In this document: positions 59,384 through 64,000 of the stretch, one piece after another | Layout: the number at the start of each line of letters is the position of its first letter | Numbering within the stretch: position 1 is the first letter of the stretch | Notes under the pieces: generated by a model | What the model was told of the DNA's origin: nothing | The model's database searches: none | The model's input: only the letters and a program-made list of their open reading frames with translations | Assembly (NCBI RefSeq): GCF_000764205.1 | Contig: NZ_JQDZ01000068.1 | Location: 62,001-126,000 of the forward strand | Source of the DNA: Thalassotalea sp. ND16A | Lineage (GTDB): Bacteria; Pseudomonadota; Gammaproteobacteria; Enterobacterales; Alteromonadaceae | Length of the DNA stretch: 64,000 nucleotides | Direction of reading: 5' to 3' | Program-made: the position numbers and the translations under genes

Positions 59384-62233
59384 ATGTTCATACAAGATAC
59401 AAATAAAGCGCAGTTTCGAGTATGGTTACTGATATTTATTTCTTTTGCTTGTTTAAGTAATTGTGCGTCGTTAACGGCGGAAAAAAACTGGAATGAAACG
59501 GTAAAATTAGTTTCTAGTGGTGTTGTCAGCATTCAAATGGATGTTCCGGTAAGCTTTGATGGTAAATGGAACAGCAGTAGTGTTGCCACCGGCTTTATTG
59601 TCGATGCCAAACGAGGCATTATTTTAACCAATCGTCATGTGGTAACTCCTGGCCCGGTAACGGCTAAAGCCATCTTAATTAATAATGAAGAAATTGACTT
59701 AATCCCGCTGTATATCGATCCCGTTCATGATTTTGGTTTTTATCGTTATCAACCTGAGCAGATAAAACATCTCAATCCCCATGAGTTTAAGCTCAGTGAT
59801 AGCCGTCCAACTGTTGGTCAGGAAATTCGCATTATTGGTAATGACGCGGGGCAAAAAATATCGATTCTAGACGGTACCATTTCGAGACTCGACCGAGATG
59901 CTCCGCATTATGGCAAAGGCAGTTACAACGATTTCAATATTTTTTATATTCAAGCCGCTACGGCTTCAAGTGGCGGCTCATCGGGCTCTCCGGTGATAAA
60001 CAATCGTGGTGAGGTGGTTGCCTTAAATGCAGGAAGTCTATCCAAATCTGCCAATGCGTTCTATTTACCGTTAGGTAAAATAAAATTAGCGTTAAAAAAA
60101 TTACAAAAAAACGAGCCTATTGCCCGCGGCACGCTACAAACCACATTTAAATCTACACCTTATGCTGAACTAGAAAGGTTAGGGTTAAGTGATGAGTTAG
60201 CCCGACAATATCGTACACAGTATCCTGAGTTAAAAGGGCTGTTGGTGGTACGGTCAATTATTCCACAAAGCAATGCAGCAAACCTTTTGGCCGTGGGCGA
60301 TATTTTATTAGCGATTAACCAGCAAACAATCGCGGAATTTTCAACTCTTGAAAGCAGTTTAAATGAACACTTAAACCAATACATAGACGTATTGATATTG
60401 CGGCGTGGCGTAGAGTTATCACAGTCAATAAAGGTTGGTGATTTAAATGACATCACACCTTTGGCCTTCCTAAAATTTGATGGCGGCACTTTTCATAATT
60501 TATCGTATCAACAAGCCCGCCATTTTAATAAGCCGATCAAAGGCGTTTTTGTTGCCAATTCTGCTGGTTCGTTTAGACAAGCGGGAGTGCCTCATAGAAG
60601 TGTGATCACTGAATTTAATGGCGTTAACATTAATAACGTTGAAGATTTACATAAGCAATTAAGTCAAATTAAAAATGGCAAAAAAGTCAATCTGCGTTAC
60701 TTTGATGCTGCCACGGCAAATACCACAAATTATGCATTAGTTGAAATTAATCGCACCTGGTTTGAACATAGTTACTGTCAGAAAAGTATTGAATTAGGTT
60801 ATTGGCCATGCATTAAAGCGACAGCTCCGGCAAAGGTCGAGCAGACTCAGGATAATGGCAGTAACATGCCAGCTGCCATCATAGATAATCAATTAAAAAA
60901 TGCTTTAGTCAACGTTCGTTTTACCAGCCCCTATTCTATCCAGGGCCGAAGCGGTAACAACAGTCGCTTCGGTACCGGTGTCATTGTTGATGTGAAAAAA
61001 GGTTGGGTTGTTGTTCCCCGGAATGTCGTATTTAGTATGTTGGGAGACGTTAAACTAGTCTTTGATAATCGTCTGGAAGTCTATGCTAAGGTTGAGTATA
61101 TTCACCCGCTGCATAATCTGGCGTTAGTGTCATATTCCCCTTCGTTATTGACGGGTATTGAAGTTGCGCAAATCACGTTAGCTAAACGGGCAATGGTTGC
61201 TGGTGATTCTGTGCTGCAAATGGGACTCAATTATGATGGTGTTATTGAATACCGAGACACCATTGTAGATACTCAGGAAGAATTATGGCTTCGTCAGTTT
61301 AACGTTCCTCAATATATTGAAAAAAATATCGAAGTCACTTATTTAGTAAACCCTAATACGGTTATTGATGGAATTTTAGTGAATGCAGATAACGAAGTCA
61401 CCGCCCTTTGGTCAACCTTCGAACAAAGTGGTGAAAGAGGCAAAGACATTACCAGTGTCAGCGCTGGCATGGCGATCGAATATGTTGATGAAATAATGTC
61501 ACTGGTGAGTAACCACAAGCCGATTTATTCTTTGGATATAAATTTAACCCAAATAGCGCCAGTAAATGCATTACAAATGGGCTTAACCAATGAGTGGTTA
61601 ATTAAGTTAAAACAGCAAAACCCCAAAACCGATAAGCTACTTGCTATTTATAATGTTGCCGCCAGCTCATCGAGTGCTGAAGTATTTAAACGAGGAGATA
61701 TTCTCCTGGCGATAAATAATATCCCGGTCTCTTCGTTTCGACAGGTTGAAAAATTATCCCAATTGCCAGAAGTGTCGGTAACTTACTTTAGTGAAGGTGA
61801 GGTTAATACGGTAATGCTAACCACAACACCTCTATATGGGCATGATATCACCCAAGTATTTTATTGGTCAGGGTTGTACTTACATGCACCTCATCGGGCC
61901 GCACAGTTACAAGGCAACGTTAGTACTGATGGGGTTTATGTGGCAAGTTATAGTTATGGTTCTCCGGCAACCCGTTATGGCATTTATGCGATGCAGCGTA
62001 TTGTCGAAATTGATGGCCAGGCTATTGAAACAACTGAGGATTTTGTCAAAGCGGTGAAAGGTAAACCTCATCAAACTTCCGTTTTAATTAAAACCTTGGA
62101 CTTTAATAACAACTCTAATGTGATCACGCTGAAAATCGATAATAACTATTGGCCATTTTATGAAATGAAATATCAAAATGGACATTGGCAAAAAGTGGAT
62201 CATTTATTAGCCCCTGAATACACGAAAATTTAA
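59384..62233 (+). CDS. Large duplicated HtrA-type protease, Nma111/Deg7-like
   Basis: The protein has 949 residues with a GGTGGA ribosome site. The signal peptide ends LSNC (Cys27), a possible but imperfect lipobox. The first trypsin-like domain (about 35-245) has His85 (NRHVV), Asp116 (VHDFGF) and Ser200 (GGSSGSP), an intact triad. PDZ-like domains follow (about 265-350 and 375-445). A second trypsin-like domain (about 495-715) is degenerate: PRNVV replaces the His and NPNTVIDG replaces the Ser loop. Further PDZ-like domains end the protein. This is the architecture of eukaryotic Nma111 and Deg7. It probably acts in envelope protein quality control. Confidence 0.85.
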   Translation: MFIQDTNKAQFRVWLLIFISFACLSNCASLTAEKNWNETVKLVSSGVVSIQMDVPVSFDGKWNSSSVATGFIVDAKRGIILTNRHVVTPGPVTAKAILINNEEIDLIPLYIDPVHDFGFYRYQPEQIKHLNPHEFKLSDSRPTVGQEIRIIGNDAGQKISILDGTISRLDRDAPHYGKGSYNDFNIFYIQAATASSGGSSGSPVINNRGEVVALNAGSLSKSANAFYLPLGKIKLALKKLQKNEPIARGTLQTTFKSTPYAELERLGLSDELARQYRTQYPELKGLLVVRSIIPQSNAANLLAVGDILLAINQQTIAEFSTLESSLNEHLNQYIDVLILRRGVELSQSIKVGDLNDITPLAFLKFDGGTFHNLSYQQARHFNKPIKGVFVANSAGSFRQAGVPHRSVITEFNGVNINNVEDLHKQLSQIKNGKKVNLRYFDAATANTTNYALVEINRTWFEHSYCQKSIELGYWPCIKATAPAKVEQTQDNGSNMPAAIIDNQLKNALVNVRFTSPYSIQGRSGNNSRFGTGVIVDVKKGWVVVPRNVVFSMLGDVKLVFDNRLEVYAKVEYIHPLHNLALVSYSPSLLTGIEVAQITLAKRAMVAGDSVLQMGLNYDGVIEYRDTIVDTQEELWLRQFNVPQYIEKNIEVTYLVNPNTVIDGILVNADNEVTALWSTFEQSGERGKDITSVSAGMAIEYVDEIMSLVSNHKPIYSLDINLTQIAPVNALQMGLTNEWLIKLKQQNPKTDKLLAIYNVAASSSSAEVFKRGDILLAINNIPVSSFRQVEKLSQLPEVSVTYFSEGEVNTVMLTTTPLYGHDITQVFYWSGLYLHAPHRAAQLQGNVSTDGVYVASYSYGSPATRYGIYAMQRIVEIDGQAIETTEDFVKAVKGKPHQTSVLIKTLDFNNNSNVITLKIDNNYWPFYEMKYQNGHWQKVDHLLAPEYTKI

Positions 62234-62314
62234 TACTAATAATTACAGCTAAAAGCACCGGCAGCGGTTAAATATTAAAATCAAAGGTTTATTGACTATT
62301 TATTTATATATCGC

Positions 62315-62342
62315 TTGCCAAGACAAGGTAAATAGGTATACT
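62315..62342 (+). promoter_or_regulatory. Promoter of second cold-shock gene
   Basis: TTGCCA (62315-62320) and TATACT (62337-62342) are 16 bases apart. Just downstream, CCTCC and AGCTTGAAA (62353-62361) repeat the start of the first csp leader, so transcription probably starts near 62353, giving a leader of about 140 bases. Confidence 0.6.
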
Positions 62343-62494
62343 CACCTCCGCAAGCTTGAAAATGCAATACGATTTATCTCGATTTATAAGTTCAACCTGT
62401 TCCAACATATCGACATATTAAGTAATACATAAAAAGCTAGATCTCCATGTCGGGGTTGTAACACAATTAATTTATAAATTTAGGAAAGAGTATT

Positions 62495-62704
62495 ATGTCT
62501 GATACAAAATTTGGTTCAGTAAAATGGTTTAATGACGAAAAAGGTTTCGGGTTTATCGAGCAAACTGACGGTCCTGACGTATTCGTTCATTTTCGTGCTA
62601 TCGAAGGTTCTGGTCGTCGTACATTGACTGACGGTCAGCAAGTAGAATTTGAAGTAGTTCAAGGTCAAAAAGGCCCACAAGCTGAGAACGTAAAACCTCT
62701 ATAA
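62495..62704 (+). CDS. CspA-family cold-shock protein (second copy)
   Basis: The protein has 69 residues, closely similar to the one at 20445 ([31 protein letters not shown]). FVHF is the usual RNP motif here. It has an AGGAAAG ribosome site and the same strong codon bias. It is an RNA chaperone. Its last third plus terminator is tandemly duplicated downstream (62772 onward). Confidence 0.95.
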   Translation: MSDTKFGSVKWFNDEKGFGFIEQTDGPDVFVHFRAIEGSGRRTLTDGQQVEFEVVQGQKGPQAENVKPL

Positions 62705-62725
62705 GCTTTTGCTACTGATGAAAGA

Positions 62726-62754
62726 GCTGATGTTTGATACATCAGCTTTTTTTT
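62726..62754 (+). terminator. Rho-independent terminator of second csp
   Basis: GCTGATGT and ACATCAGC form a perfect stem around TTGAT, followed by eight T. Confidence 0.93.
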
Positions 62755-62895
62755 GTCTAAAATATCGTAAATGGTCGTCGTACATTGACTGACACTAATA
62801 CAGTGTAGCAAGTAGAATTTGAAGTAGTTCAAGGTCAAAAAGGCCCACAAGCTGAGAACGTAAAACCTCTATAAGCTTTTGCTACTGATGAAAGA

Positions 62896-62924
62896 GCTGA
62901 TGTTTGATACATCAGCTTTTTTTT
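62896..62924 (+). terminator. Duplicate csp terminator
   Basis: This is an exact second copy of the 62726-62754 hairpin and T run, within the tandem duplication. Confidence 0.9.
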
Positions 62925-63088
62925 GTCTAAAATATCGTAAATGGTCGTCGTACATTGACTGACACTAATACAGTGTAGCAAGTAGAATTTGAAGCTTTTA
63001 AATACCCAAGGCGCCCGACTTCTGGTGAATATTGGAACTTTAACCTAAACTAGGGTAGTCAATATGAAAATGGAATAAGGATAATTAA

Positions 63089-63493
63089 ATGCGTAAATTT
63101 CTCATTTTATTTTTTATGGTTTTACTCAGTTCTTGCGCAAGTGCTCCCAGTTGGGAGGGCATGTCTGAATCTGAAATATCTAACTGGAAAGACATTGGCG
63201 TAACGGTAGAGCAAGTAGGTACCTATGTGGACGCTGGGCTGAAACCGGAACAAGTAAAGTTATGGTTTGAGCAAGGATTCAACAATGCTAATGAAATCAT
63301 TCCCTGGGCTTTAAATAAATTTACCCCCGAAGACGCTGCCGGCTGGAAAGCGTCAGGATTATCGGTTGAAGGTGCGTTTCAGTGGGCTTCAAATAAATTC
63401 AGTTATAGTGAAGCAAAAATGTGGCGAGACGAAAACTTTGAACTCGATGACGCAATTGATAATCGAGCAAAGGGCTTATCACCGGTTAAATAA
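63089..63493 (+). CDS. Small lipoprotein with Trp/Gly repeats
   Basis: The protein has 134 residues with AAGGA before the ATG. The lipobox LSSC follows the signal peptide (Cys about 16). The mature part has about five repeats of 15-20 residues with pattern W..xGxxxxxxxxW (ISNWKDIGVTVEQV, VKLWFEQGFNNANEI, AAGWKASGLSVEGAF, AKMWRDENFELDDAI). No family is recognised; the repeats suggest a helical binding module in the outer membrane or periplasm. It is monocistronic. Confidence 0.7.
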   Translation: MRKFLILFFMVLLSSCASAPSWEGMSESEISNWKDIGVTVEQVGTYVDAGLKPEQVKLWFEQGFNNANEIIPWALNKFTPEDAAGWKASGLSVEGAFQWASNKFSYSEAKMWRDENFELDDAIDNRAKGLSPVK

Positions 63494-63527
63494 ACTAAAG
63501 TCACTTGTTTCTGAACGGGATAACATT

Positions 63528-63544
63528 ATACCAAGTTGATTAAA
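63528..63544. repeat. Single MITE-like end
   Basis: ATACCAAGTTGATTAAA is identical to one end of the 12104 element and lies between two converging genes, with no second end visible. Confidence 0.5.
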
Positions 63545-63551
63545 AGCCCAA

Positions 63552-64000
63552 CTATAATGCTACGCCTTCGCCTTCATTAAGAATATGTAACGGTATTGTC
63601 GATGCCATTTCTTTATGCATATGCAATAATCGTAACAGGGCAGAGTGAGAACTGAGGTCGCCCATTTTCCAACTGGCGTTTCCGTACCCCCAGGGGATCA
63701 TCACTTTACAATTGAGTTCTTTCGCGGCAGTTAGTGCGTCCTCTGGCGTAGTATGAACATAGCGATACCATGCACCGTACTCTTGATGAAAGTATGAGGC
63801 AATGGGCAATAAGCACACATCCATATCACCATAGCGTTGTTGGATATCTTTAAAATGTTGAGAATATCCGGTATCGCCAGCAAAGAATATGCGCTGGTTT
63901 TTGTATTCCACAACCCAGCCGCCCCAGAGAGTAGCATCGTCATCTTCATAAATGTATGGCACCCAAACTCGGCTGCTAAAGTGGTGTGCGGGTACAAAAT
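63552..64000 (-). CDS. Metallo-beta-lactamase-fold hydrolase, partial
   Basis: This is the C-terminal part of a protein that continues past the window edge (149 residues visible). The frame reads FVPAHHFSSR, WGGWVVEYKNQRIFFAGDTGYS and DVCLLPIASYFH, giving the distal metal ligands of the MBL fold, of the UlaG/NAPE-PLD-like branch. The C-terminal metal His is probably in MIPWGYGNASW or nearby. The start codon is not in the window. The substrate is not predictable. Confidence 0.85.
   Translation of the reverse strand, partial: FVPAHHFSSRVWVPYIYEDDDATLWGGWVVEYKNQRIFFAGDTGYSQHFKDIQQRYGDMDVCLLPIASYFHQEYGAWYRYVHTTPEDALTAAKELNCKVMIPWGYGNASWKMGDLSSHSALLRLLHMHKEMASTIPLHILNEGEGVAL

Larger units (their letters stand above)
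62611..62994 (+). repeat. Tandem duplication of csp 3' end and terminator
   Basis: Unit 1 (62611-62771) is the csp C-terminal coding part, stop and terminator. Unit 2 (62772-62941, 170 bases) repeats it with one altered patch (ACTAATACAGTGTA in place of GGTCA, 9 bases longer). Unit 3 (62942-62994) is the start of a third copy. Units 2 and 3 have no start codon and cannot make the protein. Confidence 0.93.

Noticed and set aside
62665-62850. Minus-strand frame across the csp duplication
   Set aside because: It is the antisense of csp coding sequence and terminator, with no ribosome site.
62611-62994. Possible CRISPR array
   Set aside because: Units are 160-170 bases with no spacers and carry csp coding sequence and a terminator; it is a tandem duplication.

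Overview
The window looks like chromosomal DNA of a marine gammaproteobacterium of the order Alteromonadales, probably of the Colwellia/Thalassotalea type. This is inferred from the moderately low GC, the gene families present (YqcC-TruC, DUF3301/DUF3549, OsmC-YcaO fusion, two small cold-shock proteins, several RND pumps) and the small dispersed palindromic repeats. No rRNA, tRNA, CRISPR array, prophage or complete insertion sequence was seen. All assignments were made by eye from motifs; no database search was run.

Region 1 (1-10.5 kb) is rich in envelope proteins. A nine-unit DUF5666 lipoprotein (133-2367, -) and a secreted leucine-rich-repeat protein (2831-3511, +) precede a six-gene minus-strand cluster (10317 down to 3526). 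That cluster encodes a lipoprotein with three COG4315-type repeats and two c-type heme domains, a one-heme lipoprotein, a short monoheme cytochrome fused to an outer-membrane barrel, an ECF sigma factor, its membrane anti-sigma factor, and a second outer-membrane barrel. The last five genes are tightly spaced or overlapping. This is my best candidate for an undescribed system: a sigma-controlled envelope redox or surface electron-transfer module.

Region 2 (10.5-29.1 kb) begins with the decayed remains of a MerR regulator and an SO_0444-type metal-efflux permease. It then has a rhomboid protease, a divergent LysR / PEP-mutase-like pair, a TetR-controlled MFP-RND efflux operon with matching operators, a cold-shock gene, a carotenoid oxygenase with a DUF2141 partner, a LytTR regulator, two thioredoxin-fold proteins and a second MFP-RND operon.

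Region 3 (29.3-42.4 kb) holds a predicted periplasmic isoaspartyl methyltransferase, a membrane spermidine-synthase-like protein and an AttEFGH-like ABC module, followed by a YbaK-like deacylase and a second, cytosolic isoaspartyl methyltransferase. After these come a frameshifted beta-carbonic anhydrase, a TehB-like methyltransferase, a VOC protein, small membrane or unknown proteins and a GIY-YIG gene flanked by inverted REP-like repeats.

Region 4 (42.8-64 kb) carries the OsmC-YcaO fusion, a LysR regulator, DsbA-like and glutaredoxin genes, an AcuI/YhdH-type reductase, two spondin-domain proteins followed by a two-component system across a switch-like RNA inverted-repeat region, and a small potassium channel. 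It continues with a GCS2 ligase / AspA-like hydrolase pair, the DUF3549-DUF3301 and yqcC-truC pairs, a large Nma111/Deg7-like duplicated HtrA protease, a second cold-shock gene whose 3' end and terminator are tandemly duplicated, a small lipoprotein and a partial metallo-hydrolase. A family of small elements with ends like TACCAAGTTGATTAA is scattered through the window and in two places supplies the stop codon of a gene.
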